Source: Verrucomicrobiota bacterium
Lineage (GTDB): Bacteria; Chlamydiota; Chlamydiia; Chlamydiales; Rhabdochlamydiaceae
Assembly: GCA_018239665.1 (NCBI GenBank)
Contig: JAFEGV010000004.1
Span: forward strand, 1-64,000
Length of the DNA: 64,000 nt
Direction of reading: 5' to 3'
Below are positions 8,011 through 17,055 of the stretch, in pieces (within the stretch, counting starts at the first letter, position 1; every line of letters starts with the position of its first letter). Position numbers and translations under genes: made by a program. The notes beneath the pieces are model-generated. The model did not search any database. It was not told the origin of the DNA and saw nothing but the letters and a program-made list of their open reading frames with translations.

Positions 8011-9279
8011 ATGCAAAAAAGCATTGCCGCTTCGCATGAGCTTACCGACACCAATCAATCCGTCTGGCAGTTATCCGTGATCCAGCTCAGCGGCTGGATG
8101 AGCTTGCCTATTTTGGCAACGAGCGTCCTGATCCTGCAGGTCAACTCGTTCTATGGCGCCATCATGACCATCTTTGTGGGAAATGCGATCCTTTGGTTTA
8201 TCCGGCTGGGGATCATCATGATGAGCTACCGCCACAGGCAAAGCACGTTGGACATCTCTCGCGCGTACCTGGGAAATCGGGGGGCCTACTTTATCGGGGC
8301 CCTGCTTCTCATATCGACGTTGGCATGGTTCATTGCTCAGACGACGGGGGCCAGCAAGACCCTTGTCCATCTCCTCAACATCCAAGAAGATCCGGGAATC
8401 GATCAATTTATCCAAATGAGCGTTCTTTTAGGGATCCTGAGCACCCTTTTCTGCATGGAAGGGATCACGGTCTTAAGAAAGCTGACGACGTTCGCATTTC
8501 CCTTTATAGTGGTTGCTTTCATTGTAGCGTTGTTAGTCGTGCCCTTTAAAATTCCTTCCGACAATGGACAGGAACTGTCTTTAGCCGGCATTGGTCTAGT
8601 TCTTGGCGCCCATTTGGGGATCACTTCCGATCTTCCCACTTTTTTTAGGCATAGCCGCTCGCTAAGAACGTCTGTCGCGGCTTTGACGGTCATTCAATTG
8701 ATAAGCTTAGTTCTGGCGATATGCGGCCTTTATTTCGGATCGATCATTCAGGAAGGATTTGAGATCAATTCCGCTGTTGTTTTGGGAACTGGAAACGAGG
8801 CGCTCCGATTTTCCTTAATTCTTCTAGTGTTCTTATCCGTCATCTGCGCAAACGTCGCTAACGTCTATTCCGCATCGGTCGGTTGGGAGGTCATTGCTCC
8901 TTCTGCGCTTGTTGGCCGTAAAGAGTATTTGATCTTAGGACTCGGACTGACGACCGTCTTCATCATGGTCTCCGACCTGCTTTCCGTGGAGCTTCTTTTA
9001 GAAGCATCGGACAGCGCCCTTGTCAATTTATGCATAATCCTTGTTTTGGGATATGTATTGAGCAGGATTTTGAAAAGCAAGCCTAGCGACTATGAAAAGC
9101 ACACCTACCTGGCAGCATGGTTCTTTTCAACCTTAGTGAACACGTTGCAGTACTCAGGCATGGCCAAACTTGAAAACTCTCCGCTGATGGTCAGTCTTGC
9201 GGTCATCGTATTGACAATCGGTGTCGCGCAATTTGCCAAAATGGTGATCAACAGCACCTCTTCCCGCATAAAACTGTAA
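8011..9279 (+). CDS. NCS1-family (CodB-like) permease, copy 3
   Basis: A 422-residue polytopic protein, the most divergent of the three paralogues but with the same landmarks: N-terminal TNQSVWQLS, GNAILWFIRLG, LPTFFRHSRSLRTSV in the middle and CANVANVYSASVGWEVI. The middle motif aligns by eye with the TADFVRFGRNAKLAV segment of CodB, which is the main reason for the NCS1 assignment. The ATG has GGTGA just upstream inside the 5-bp gap from copy 2, indicating coupled translation. A repeat element follows at 9330. Confidence 0.65.
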   Translation: MQKSIAASHELTDTNQSVWQLSVIQLSGWMSLPILATSVLILQVNSFYGAIMTIFVGNAILWFIRLGIIMMSYRHRQSTLDISRAYLGNRGAYFIGALLLISTLAWFIAQTTGASKTLVHLLNIQEDPGIDQFIQMSVLLGILSTLFCMEGITVLRKLTTFAFPFIVVAFIVALLVVPFKIPSDNGQELSLAGIGLVLGAHLGITSDLPTFFRHSRSLRTSVAALTVIQLISLVLAICGLYFGSIIQEGFEINSAVVLGTGNEALRFSLILLVFLSVICANVANVYSASVGWEVIAPSALVGRKEYLILGLGLTTVFIMVSDLLSVELLLEASDSALVNLCIILVLGYVLSRILKSKPSDYEKHTYLAAWFFSTLVNTLQYSGMAKLENSPLMVSLAVIVLTIGVAQFAKMVINSTSSRIKL

Positions 9280-9329
9280 GAAATTATTTAATCCGCAGAG
9301 ATAACCCTCCGATCATGTTAATATGAGTA

Positions 9330-9502
9330 ATACCCAAACAACATCAAAAGTTGGGAATTTGACAAGGAGACGCCTTGATTTTGAGCCAGGCCGTGCCAGC
9401 GCCGAAGCAGCTCAACTTGAAAAAGTTGGGCGATGCAGGCGGGTCTCAAAATCAGTGGCTGTCGACGTCGTCAAAAACCAACTTTTGATGTTGTTTGGGT
9501 AT
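9330..9502. repeat. 173-bp inverted-repeat element (family with the copy at 24284)
   Basis: The ends are about 25-bp inverted repeats beginning ATACCCAAACAACATCAAAA. The inside has a second, shorter inverted pair (GATTTTGAG / CTCAAAATC). No coding capacity. Its length and outer sequence (ATACC[CG]AAACAAC[AT]T) match the element at 24284-24456, so the two are copies of one MITE-like family whose interiors have diverged. No convincing target duplication. It sits in the gap between permease 3 and yidD. Confidence 0.7.
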
Positions 9503-9533
9503 ATATCTATCCTTATTTTTTTAAGGTTAACTG

Positions 9534-9746
9534 TTGAAATACCTTTTTCTTTTTCTTATCCGCCTCTATCAGCTCACTTTAAGTCCTTTCTTGGGCAAGT
9601 GCTGCCGTTTTTATCCAAGCTGCTCAGATTATGCTATTGAAGCAGTCAAAAAGCATGGAGCTTGGAAAGGCGCATGGCTTACGGCCAAGCGTCTAGTGAA
9701 GTGCCAGCCCTGGCATCCGGGCGGCGTCGATGAAGTCCCCAATTAA
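9534..9746 (+). CDS. yidD: membrane protein insertion efficiency factor YidD
   Basis: A 70-residue protein with the complete YidD signature: an amphipathic start ([25 protein letters not shown]) and a C-terminal [11 protein letters not shown]. YidD assists YidC-dependent insertion of inner-membrane proteins. The start is TTG at 9534-9536 preceded by AAGG with good spacing. In many bacteria yidD lies next to yidC/rnpA; here it stands alone after a repeat element. Confidence 0.92.
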   Translation: MKYLFLFLIRLYQLTLSPFLGKCCRFYPSCSDYAIEAVKKHGAWKGAWLTAKRLVKCQPWHPGGVDEVPN

Positions 9747-9870
9747 ACTTTTAATTTCCACAGAAATTAATCCTGCAAAAACTCAAATGTAATTTGACAT
9801 AACCAATAAAAACGCAATTGCTTTTAACAACTAATTAGATTATTGTATTTCAAATTAATTTGAGGAATCT

Positions 9871-10539
9871 ATGTCATTTGCATTATCTAACAATAATTCT
9901 TCTTATACAAGAAATCCGCTTTGCGAGGGATTTCATTCATTCCGAGTTGCCGCAGAAACCACTTTCAATGACACCGTTCCCAAAGTTCAAGATTTCGTAA
10001 CGTCTCCCATTGGCAAAGGGATGATCGGGTTCGGATTAGGATTAGGAATGCATCTAGCCTACGGGCCAATCACAGAAAGAATCCTCACAGCCTTAGGGTA
10101 TACGGTTTCCGAAAGCGGCGCTGCAGATCCGTTTATGTCCATGGGACTCCCTTCAAAGATCATTCTCATGCCATTGATATGCATCATAGGCCCTGTGCTG
10201 GAAGAGTTGCAGTTTAGAGGGGGCTTGCAAGGATACATCAAGGAAGCGCTGGAATCATTTTACACCGATCGGGGCTTATCTGAATCAAATGCTAATATGG
10301 CAGCCCGCGTGTCATCAGTCTTTTTTTCATCGGTTATTTTCGGCCTTGTCCACTTTACTAATGCGATTGTGTTTTGGTGCAATCCCGTTCTTTTCCTTCC
10401 GCAAGTCATTGCGGCGACTGTCATGGGTGTGATATTCGGACTTGCCAAAGAGCTCACAGGCGACTTGGCGATGCCGATTGGAATGCATATTGGCAATAAC
10501 ACACTTGCCTGGGCCAACATGGTCAGCCGGCACGTATAA
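9871..10539 (+). CDS. CPBP family intramembrane metalloprotease
   Basis: 222 residues, several membrane spans. The CPBP (Abi/CAAX protease) motifs are visible: EELQFRG at 111-117, FGLVHF at 157-162 and the final GMHIGNN with His at about 206, supplying the Glu-Glu and His residues expected to bind zinc. Members cleave CAAX proteins or bacteriocin-type peptides, or give self-immunity to bacteriocins; the substrate here is unknown. It is a single-gene unit in the window. The N-terminal 40 residues are polar and precede the first span. Confidence 0.8.
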   Translation: MSFALSNNNSSYTRNPLCEGFHSFRVAAETTFNDTVPKVQDFVTSPIGKGMIGFGLGLGMHLAYGPITERILTALGYTVSESGAADPFMSMGLPSKIILMPLICIIGPVLEELQFRGGLQGYIKEALESFYTDRGLSESNANMAARVSSVFFSSVIFGLVHFTNAIVFWCNPVLFLPQVIAATVMGVIFGLAKELTGDLAMPIGMHIGNNTLAWANMVSRHV

Positions 10540-10607
10540 AAAGCCGAGTTCGGCGCCTTCCATTTTGAATTGATCCTGCGACCGCAATAGCAGGATTTCC
10601 GATCAGT

Positions 10608-11729
10608 TCAAGTTTTTATCGAAAAAAATTCTCTGTATTTCTCGAATTCTGGAACGCTTGTTGTGCCGGCAAGGACCAGCTCTGCGAGGAGCTTGCCGAT
10701 CAATGGCGCAAACTTAAAGCCATGGCCGGAGCATGCGGAGGCGATGGCGATCCGCTTGTCGCCGGGAAGCAGATCGACGATAAATCCTTCGTTCGGCAGG
10801 TTCGCATAGAAGCATGTTTCGCTCGAGACAAGCCGTTCGATTTTCGAAACGAAATGGGTACGGACAAAGTCTTCGAGGATGTTGACTTGGGCCGGATCAG
10901 GATCGGTTTGTTGATCGGGATCGTCAGCAGGGCCTGATGTGACATGGCGGGCGATCTTGATCCCTTCATAGCCAAATTCAGGCAGTCCATAAAAAATACC
11001 GTTCGCCCCTTCTCCAATATAGGACCAACAGGGAAATTGCCCAACGGGATTGGGTGGCCCTTGCAATTTGAAATAAGCGACTGTCTGCCGAATCGGTGTG
11101 ATGGGCAGCCACTGGGAGGCCCATGCTCCGGTAGTTATGACGAGGCGCTTTGCAAACAGATCGCGTGTGTTGGTGACGAGGCGCAAATTGGAAGAGCTTG
11201 GATCGATCGTTTCGAGCTTGGTGTTTTCAAGAAGGGCAACGCCTTGTTCGGCGCAGATGCGCAATAACTGCTGAATGGTCTGACTTGCTGCGATGACTCC
11301 TGCAGTACGGTCGTGAACAACGGCAGCAGCTTGATGAAAATGGAATTGGGGGAAAAGACGTTTTGCTTCTTGAGGTGTTAAGATATCGGCCTTGAGATGG
11401 GATTGTGAAATGGTTTGAAGATAGCCTTCAAATGTTTGGTCGCTGCCGAAAAAACAACCGGGATTGGGATAAAGGAGCTGAGTATTTGTTTGCCGCTCCA
11501 GCTCGGGCCAATCTTGCTCGCAGAGCCGTCTCATGAGTTCGATATAGGCGGGATGGGAATAGGTGCTGCGGACAATGCGGGAGGCGCCGTGGGAGCCGCC
11601 GAAGGGATGGCCCACGGTATACTGTTCAAGGATCCCCACTTTAAGCTTATGGTGGCTGGAAAGCTGGCTGGCTGCAGAAAGTCCATGGATTCCTGCGCCG
11701 ACCACGATGACATCGAATTCAGTGTTCAT
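10608..11729 (-). CDS. FAD-dependent amine oxidase, monomeric sarcosine oxidase / N-methyltryptophan oxidase type
   Basis: 373 residues. The N-terminal Rossmann motif VIVVGAGIHGLSAA binds the FAD ADP moiety. GGSHGASRIVRSTY fits the SoxA/SolA family, in which this loop lies near the flavin, and a late SACSGHGFKFAP contains the cysteine region that carries the covalent flavin in that family. Expected reaction: oxidative N-demethylation of a small N-methyl amino acid, giving formaldehyde and H2O2. An in-frame upstream ATG (11774) is rejected in favour of the one at 11729, which has AGGGG upstream. That ribosome site lies inside a stem-loop. Confidence 0.8.
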   Translation of the reverse strand: MNTEFDVIVVGAGIHGLSAASQLSSHHKLKVGILEQYTVGHPFGGSHGASRIVRSTYSHPAYIELMRRLCEQDWPELERQTNTQLLYPNPGCFFGSDQTFEGYLQTISQSHLKADILTPQEAKRLFPQFHFHQAAAVVHDRTAGVIAASQTIQQLLRICAEQGVALLENTKLETIDPSSSNLRLVTNTRDLFAKRLVITTGAWASQWLPITPIRQTVAYFKLQGPPNPVGQFPCWSYIGEGANGIFYGLPEFGYEGIKIARHVTSGPADDPDQQTDPDPAQVNILEDFVRTHFVSKIERLVSSETCFYANLPNEGFIVDLLPGDKRIAIASACSGHGFKFAPLIGKLLAELVLAGTTSVPEFEKYREFFSIKT

Positions 11730-11738
11730 GTTGTAGGA

Positions 11739-11756
11739 CCCCTGCCTTAGCAGGGG
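11739..11756 (-). promoter_or_regulatory. stem-loop covering the ribosome-binding site of the amine oxidase
   Basis: A 7-bp perfect stem with a 4-base loop (CCCCTGC/GCAGGGG). On the minus strand its 3' arm contains the AGGGG that serves as Shine-Dalgarno for the ATG at 11729. There is no T-run after it, so it is not an obvious terminator; it may limit translation of the oxidase. Confidence 0.35.
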
Positions 11757-11774
11757 CGTTGGTAGATTGGACAA

Positions 11775-12113
11775 TCAATTATAGCAGGTCCGGCACCAAA
11801 TGTAATAGTTTTCATTGCAGGCATGGCAGACGCGGCATTCCCATGACCCGTCGGGGCAATCTCCTTGCCGATAGTCTTTGATGAACATCCCTCCATGGTC
11901 AGTATGGATCCCCGATGTCTGGACAGTATTTCCACTGAAGTGGATGTAGATTTGGTCTTCAACGATGTCGATTTGGGAAGATTGGATATAGATTTTCTCA
12001 CACTCTATGAATTTAGGGGGTTTTGGACACTTGGGGCATCCTGCATTGGCAGCGATCGATCCAAAGCAAAGGATAAAGAGGAGCGTTAAGAAATGGTAGT
12101 GTGATGTTTTCAT
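11775..12113 (-). CDS. small secreted cysteine-rich protein
   Basis: 112 residues with a Sec signal peptide (MKTSHYHFLTLLFILCFGS, cleavage likely after ANA). The mature part starts GCPKCPKPPKF and contains further cysteines clustered near the end (CRVCHACNENYYIWCRTCYN), about ten in all, suggesting a disulphide-stabilised periplasmic or outer-envelope protein. Chlamydial envelopes rely on cysteine-rich proteins, but I do not recognise this as a known one. A good promoter (TTGTCA-17-TACAAC) and GGAAG ribosome site precede it. Confidence 0.7.
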   Translation of the reverse strand: MKTSHYHFLTLLFILCFGSIAANAGCPKCPKPPKFIECEKIYIQSSQIDIVEDQIYIHFSGNTVQTSGIHTDHGGMFIKDYRQGDCPDGSWECRVCHACNENYYIWCRTCYN

Positions 12114-12168
12114 AGGTGTTCTTCCTTGTTATCGACCCCAACAATTGTTAGGGATTTGCAAAGAATTC

Positions 12169-12197
12169 GTTGTATCTTTGTGAAAATTTTTTGACAA
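12169..12197 (-). promoter_or_regulatory. promoter of the cysteine-rich protein gene
   Basis: Minus-strand TTGTCA (12192-12197) and TACAAC (12169-12174) with a 17-bp spacer, about 55 bp before the start codon. Confidence 0.45.
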
Positions 12198-12246
12198 GAA
12201 GGAATTTTTGAGAGCAGGGCATTCTCTCTATGCAGAAGGAAAGATA

Positions 12247-13512
12247 TTAGGTTTGTTTCTTTTCCGGGATCTCGAGCTGCTTTCCGAGGCGCAGACGTTC
12301 CGACTCGAGGTTGTTGACCTTCATGATCTCCTCGACCGTCACATGATATTTCCTGGCAATTTTCCACAAGCTGTCGCCGGCTTCGACGGTATGCAGCTTT
12401 TTTTTGTGGCTGACTTGTGGGGCGGTTTCTTTGAGTCCTGCTTTTGCTTGGGCAAGGAGGGGTTCCGCTTGGGGTTGTTGCGGCATGGCCTGAGGCGCAA
12501 ATCTTGCTAAAGCTTGGTTGTGATCGTAAGGTTCGGGAAGGGTTTCATTAGCGAAGGCGTAAAGGGTTGTCGCTGCTTTTTTCCAAACAGCGTCGGTGCG
12601 CGGCGATGTCAGGAGTTCTTTAGCCAATGTTTCCAACTCGGGCGTATTGCTCTTCAGGATGTCAAGGATGATCAAGATATGGGTGTCATCAAGGTGTTTG
12701 ACGACAAATTCATGGTCGTTGCGCAATAAAAGCTCTGCAGCAAGCGGCGAGTGTTGGCTTAAATATTGCAGGAGGAACGCGCGTCTGCGGTCCGGCGATA
12801 GGTCAAGGGCTTGCCTCTGGGATGCGGTGAGTTCGGCAATCGCTTTCCAATCTCCTTGGCAAAGAAGTTCGACCAGTTTTTCAAAGGGGAGCATCAGCCC
12901 GGACTTGGCGAACAGTGTCTGCACAGTATGAAATTCATAAGAAAGATAAAAAGACTCTAGCAGGCTTGCATCATATGGCGGGATGGAGCGTTTGATTTCA
13001 TAAAAAAGGCCTTGGCTGGTAAACGGCCACTTCTCAGTGCGGGCGTACTGGACAATGGCTTGAAACTGAAAATCGGCAAGACCCGGATAAACGCCGACGT
13101 CGATGCTTTCCGATCCGTCGGGATGGCGCAAGGGGATCTGCCGTTTTTGCAAATTGATCCCCCCCAAGGCTTTTTCTAAATTGAAATGATGGAAGGCGAC
13201 CAAGCACGATAAAGCGATGTCCCTTTTTGTGAGCCCCTCTTCGATGGGATCTTTATTTTCCAGGCGGAGAAGAAGCTCTTGGTAGGGAAGGAAGGAATAG
13301 GCGCGCAAGTATTGTTCGTTCGAGGCCGTCGCTGCGTTTTGTTCTTTGGGAGCGGGTTTGAGCTCGATGGCAAGCGATTGCTGCCTCTCTTGGAGGACAA
13401 AATAAATAAACGTGGCAAGCAGTCCGATATTGAGGGTGCCGCTGATGATGAGGGCTTGCGTGAGCCATTTTGTACGCTTAATCCACGGATTTTCAGATGG
13501 ACGCGAATTCAT
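12247..13512 (-). CDS. membrane-anchored LysM-domain protein
   Basis: 421 residues. A membrane span at about residues 17-42 (LTQALIISGTLNIGLLATFI) anchors a long alpha-helical region of unknown type. The C-terminus carries one LysM domain (HTVEAGDSLWKIARKYHVTV...LGKQLEIP, about residues 370-415), which binds N-acetylglucosamine-containing polymers such as peptidoglycan. The gene is divergent from pheT, the same arrangement as I recall in Chlamydia, where a conserved protein of this size lies beside pheT. Likely role: a wall- or division-associated envelope protein; the central region has no recognised function. Confidence 0.75.
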   Translation of the reverse strand: MNSRPSENPWIKRTKWLTQALIISGTLNIGLLATFIYFVLQERQQSLAIELKPAPKEQNAATASNEQYLRAYSFLPYQELLLRLENKDPIEEGLTKRDIALSCLVAFHHFNLEKALGGINLQKRQIPLRHPDGSESIDVGVYPGLADFQFQAIVQYARTEKWPFTSQGLFYEIKRSIPPYDASLLESFYLSYEFHTVQTLFAKSGLMLPFEKLVELLCQGDWKAIAELTASQRQALDLSPDRRRAFLLQYLSQHSPLAAELLLRNDHEFVVKHLDDTHILIILDILKSNTPELETLAKELLTSPRTDAVWKKAATTLYAFANETLPEPYDHNQALARFAPQAMPQQPQAEPLLAQAKAGLKETAPQVSHKKKLHTVEAGDSLWKIARKYHVTVEEIMKVNNLESERLRLGKQLEIPEKKQT

Positions 13513-13600
13513 AATTTTCTTTTCTGGGATATGAGGAGTTTGTTATAAGAGATGCTCGAAGCTGAGAGTATCTCCTAATCTTAAATTTTTCCAGAGTTTT

Positions 13601-15991
13601 ATGAAAGTCCCTATATCGTGGTTAAAAGATTTTTTGAACTTCAATCTGACACCTCAAGAAGTGGCCGATGCGCTAACGCTCGCCGGGCTTGAAGTGGAAG
13701 GGATTGAAATGTCCCCTCTCGCCTTCTCAGGCGTTGTCGTGGGATCTATTGTTGAAGTGGCCAAACATCCCAATGCCGACAAGCTGCAAGTTGCGACTGT
13801 GACGGATGGCGTCGAGTCGTTTCAAGTTGTCTGCGGCGCTCCTAACTGCCGGGCAGGCATCAAGACGGCCTTTGCCAAAATTGGGGCGGCCCTCAAAGAT
13901 GAATCGGGAAAAGAGTTTAAGATCAAACGCTCGAAGCTGCGCGATGTGGAATCGTTTGGAATGCTCTGTTCTCAAGCCGAGCTCGGATTAAGCGCAAACC
14001 ACGACGGGATCATGGAACTGCCCGAAGAATGGCAGGTTGGACAGCCTCTCGAGTCGTTCTATTCGGATGCCATTCTTGAAGTGTCGTTGACGCCGAACCT
14101 CGGCCATTGCATGAGCATCTACGGGATTGCCCGCGAACTGTCTGCAATTTTGGGACTCCCATTGAACAAGCTCGATTTTCCTTTGCGTGAAGTTGGCGAA
14201 CCGATCGGAGAAAAGGTGCGCCTATCTCTCATCGACAAGAAACAATGCCTTCGGTATGCCTGCCGCCTTGTCGAAAATGTTCAGGTCGGACCTTCTCCTG
14301 ACTGGTTGAAAAAAAGGGTGGAGTCCGCCGGCGTGAGAAGCATCAACAATGTCGTTGATATCGGAAATTTTGTGATGCTGGAGATCGGCCAGCCCCTTCA
14401 CATGTTCGATGCCAGCCTCATCAGCGGCCAACATATCATCGTCACCTCGCAAACGGCGTATACCACGCTGGAAACCCTCGACGGAGCTCAACGGGACATC
14501 CCCCCGGAAGCTCTCCTCATCTGCGATGACAACAAGCCTTTGGCGTTTGCAGGAGTGATGGGCGGCATGAGCACTGCCGTCACAGATAAGACACGCTCGA
14601 TCTTGATCGAAGCTGCCGTTTTTTCTCCGCAGTCGATCCGAAAAACGACCAAGCTCCTTTCCTTGCGCAGCGACTCTTCGCAGCGGTTTGAAAAAGGCAT
14701 TGACCCCAACGGCGTGATCAATGCGTTGAACAGGGCTGCATCGCTTCTTCAGGAGATTGCCGGAGGAGTTGTCGCGTCAGGCCACCTGGATCAGAAAGCC
14801 CATGCGTTTGAAGACAAAAAGATCGCCTGCCGATTGAACCGTGTGAACGAACTGCTTGGCACGCAATTGAGCTTAAGCGAAGTGCAAGAGATATTCCGCA
14901 GGCTTGGATTCCTGAATGCCGTGGAAGGATCGCACAGCCTTATCGTTTCCGTTCCTTCCTACCGCAATGATATCAGCATCGAAGCCGACCTGATCGAGGA
15001 AGTGGCCCGGATCTACGGATATAACAACATCCCGAGGCGCCCGCCTCGCCACATCGCATCGACGATCTTGCCAGCTCCCATGTACATGATGGAAAAAACG
15101 GCAAGAAGCCGGCTGATCGCTGAAGGGCTGCAAGAGTGTGTCACATGCGACCTGATCAGTCCTGTCCAAGCTGAAATGGGCGTTGAAAATGCCCTTTCAA
15201 AAGAATCGCTCATCTCTGTGCTCCATCCGAGCTCGATCGATCAATCGGTGTTGCGCGCTTCTTTGCTTCCAGGCCTTCTTCAAGTTGTCAAATACAACCG
15301 CGACCACTCCAACGACAACCTATCAGGCTTTGAAATTGGACGGATCCATTTTAAAGACGGGGAAAACTTTAAAGAGTTTTCGACTGCGGGAATCGTGATG
15401 ACAGGAAAAGCTTCTCCCTACCACTGGGACCCGAAGCCTCGGGAAGTCGATTTTTTTGATCTCAAAGGTATCGTCGAAAACTTCCTGGCAAGCTTTCACA
15501 TCGCCCCTGTTTCGTTCGTACGCTCCCATCTTCATAATTTCCATCCTGGCCGCCAAGCGAGCATTAAAGTTGGGGACCAGACAATCGGCGTGATCGGTGA
15601 GGTGCATCCTAACCACGTCCAAAAGCTTGATATCGGACAGCGGGTCTATTTTGCTGAGATCAATCTCCAGGACGTCCTGCAGCTGGCGCCCAAAACGGGA
15701 CAGGTTGCCGAGATCAATCCATACCCAGGTTCAGAAAGAGATTGGACGATCACAGTCTCTGAAGAGATGACAATCGCCAAACTTCTCGATATCATCAAAG
15801 AAAGCTCGTCGCGTCTTCTTGAGCAGGTCTATCTTTTAGATCTTTACAAAAGCGACCAGATCGGCCAAGATAATAAGAACGTCACATTCCGGTTTTACTA
15901 TCGCGATCAAAAAAAGACGATCGCTTTTGAGACCGTTGAGAAAGAACATGCGCGCCTAACTGAGGCTGTTCAGAAAAAACTAGAAGTCTAA
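13601..15991 (+). CDS. pheT: phenylalanyl-tRNA synthetase beta subunit
   Basis: 796 residues, the usual length for bacterial PheT. In order: N-terminal core MKVPISWLKDFL, tRNA-binding EMAP/OB domain (VVVGSIVEVAKHPNADKLQ), B3/B4 editing domain (RSINNVVDIGNFVMLEIGQPLHMFD), B5 domain (LIEEVARIYGYNNIP), catalytic-like core, and C-terminal FDX-ACB anticodon-binding domain (YPGSERDWTITV). It forms the alpha2-beta2 enzyme with PheS, which is not in the window. Followed after 19 bp by a lipoprotein gene on the same strand. Confidence 0.97.
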   Translation: MKVPISWLKDFLNFNLTPQEVADALTLAGLEVEGIEMSPLAFSGVVVGSIVEVAKHPNADKLQVATVTDGVESFQVVCGAPNCRAGIKTAFAKIGAALKDESGKEFKIKRSKLRDVESFGMLCSQAELGLSANHDGIMELPEEWQVGQPLESFYSDAILEVSLTPNLGHCMSIYGIARELSAILGLPLNKLDFPLREVGEPIGEKVRLSLIDKKQCLRYACRLVENVQVGPSPDWLKKRVESAGVRSINNVVDIGNFVMLEIGQPLHMFDASLISGQHIIVTSQTAYTTLETLDGAQRDIPPEALLICDDNKPLAFAGVMGGMSTAVTDKTRSILIEAAVFSPQSIRKTTKLLSLRSDSSQRFEKGIDPNGVINALNRAASLLQEIAGGVVASGHLDQKAHAFEDKKIACRLNRVNELLGTQLSLSEVQEIFRRLGFLNAVEGSHSLIVSVPSYRNDISIEADLIEEVARIYGYNNIPRRPPRHIASTILPAPMYMMEKTARSRLIAEGLQECVTCDLISPVQAEMGVENALSKESLISVLHPSSIDQSVLRASLLPGLLQVVKYNRDHSNDNLSGFEIGRIHFKDGENFKEFSTAGIVMTGKASPYHWDPKPREVDFFDLKGIVENFLASFHIAPVSFVRSHLHNFHPGRQASIKVGDQTIGVIGEVHPNHVQKLDIGQRVYFAEINLQDVLQLAPKTGQVAEINPYPGSERDWTITVSEEMTIAKLLDIIKESSSRLLEQVYLLDLYKSDQIGQDNKNVTFRFYYRDQKKTIAFETVEKEHARLTEAVQKKLEV

Positions 15992-16010
15992 TTTTGTACG
16001 AGGTCGAACG

Positions 16011-17009
16011 ATGAAACATAAAGTATACGCTCTCCTAGCTTTTGCAGGATTGGCCCTCTGCGGGTGTAATAACAATAATCAAGACGATGATGTGCTTTCT
16101 CAGCGTTACATTCACAAATATGGTTACGCCGTTTCCAAAGCGGAATGGGATGAACGGGACTATCCCGGCCAAGTGATCACGAACATGCGCAACGGGGTCA
16201 CCGTGACTGCAACGTATGAATACGGGATGCTCCATGGTCCTACCACCTATACTTTCCCGCATAGCCAGACCGTCGAACATTTCTATCTGTACAACCAAGG
16301 CGCAAAGGTCAAAGAGATCCACTACAACCCAATGGGAATGCCTGTGCAGGAGCGCGTCCAGCTCTCCCCTTCACGCTACGCTATCACCATGTGGTATAAC
16401 GAAGGGGCGCCTCTTCTGATCGAAGAATTTGTCGGCGATGAGCTGCTCGAAGGACAGTACTTCACAGCAACGAATGAAATCGAATCCCGAGTCGATAAAG
16501 GCCGAGGCGTAAGGCTCCATCGCGACGCTTTTGGAACGCTCCTCTTCAAAGAAGAGATCGACCAAGGGTTCGCTACAAAAAGAGAAACTTTCTATCCTAA
16601 TGGCGCTCCCCAATCGATCGCTCATTTTAAGCAAGGACTCCTCAACGGCGAGATGAAGACATTTGCTGCAGGCGGCGAGCCGCTTGCGATTGAAGAGTAC
16701 GTCGATGGAAAACTTCATGGCCAATCGACCTACTTCAACAACGGCAACAAGTATCTTGAAGTCTCTTTCCTCTATGGCCAAAAAAATGGCGTCGAGAAAC
16801 ATTACGTCGATGGAGAAATCCTGACCCAGGAAGTGATGTGGGAAAATAACCAACGCCATGGTCCATCCCTGGTCTACATCGATGGAAACATCGAGCGCAC
16901 CTGGTACTATGCTGGTGAAACGGTCTCCCTTAAGAAATTTCAAGAGCTTAGCCAGCTTGACGATATGATTGCCCAAATATCTTCGGATACGAACGGAGCG
17001 CGACGATAA
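16011..17009 (+). CDS. lipoprotein with YwqK/MORN-like repeats
   Basis: 332 residues. The signal peptide ends in the lipobox ALCGC (Cys at about 19), so it is probably lipid-anchored in the envelope. The rest is a series of short beta repeats of the YwqK/MORN-like type, each with NG or YxNGxx...H.[GN] (for example YEYGMLHGPTTYTF, FKQGLLNGEMKTF, YVDGKLHGQSTYF, WENNQRHGPSLVY). A gene of this kind follows pheT in Chlamydia as I recall. Molecular function is unknown; such repeats usually make a flat beta structure for binding. Confidence 0.8.
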   Translation: MKHKVYALLAFAGLALCGCNNNNQDDDVLSQRYIHKYGYAVSKAEWDERDYPGQVITNMRNGVTVTATYEYGMLHGPTTYTFPHSQTVEHFYLYNQGAKVKEIHYNPMGMPVQERVQLSPSRYAITMWYNEGAPLLIEEFVGDELLEGQYFTATNEIESRVDKGRGVRLHRDAFGTLLFKEEIDQGFATKRETFYPNGAPQSIAHFKQGLLNGEMKTFAAGGEPLAIEEYVDGKLHGQSTYFNNGNKYLEVSFLYGQKNGVEKHYVDGEILTQEVMWENNQRHGPSLVYIDGNIERTWYYAGETVSLKKFQELSQLDDMIAQISSDTNGARR

Positions 17010-17015
17010 TAGATA

Positions 17016-17055
17016 GAGACAGTTGCAAAACTGCAATGAGTATTGCAACTGCCTC
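17016..17055. repeat. internally deleted 40-bp copy of the GAGGGARTTGCAAAACT palindromic element
   Basis: GAGACAGTTGCAAAACTGC at the left and GCAACTGCCTC at the right are the two ends of the element family seen in full at 28928, 34499, 35926, 51370 and 59294, with almost all of the interior missing. Flanks GATA and GACA could be an eroded 4-bp duplication. It lies just after the stop of the YwqK-like lipoprotein gene. The gap to 17281 contains an unconvincing open frame and an imperfect inverted pair (CATCAGTGGACTC / GAGTTCACTGATG). Confidence 0.55.

Noticed and set aside
9323-9640. 105-codon open frame overlapping yidD
   Set aside because: Made of repeat element sequence plus an out-of-frame reading of yidD.
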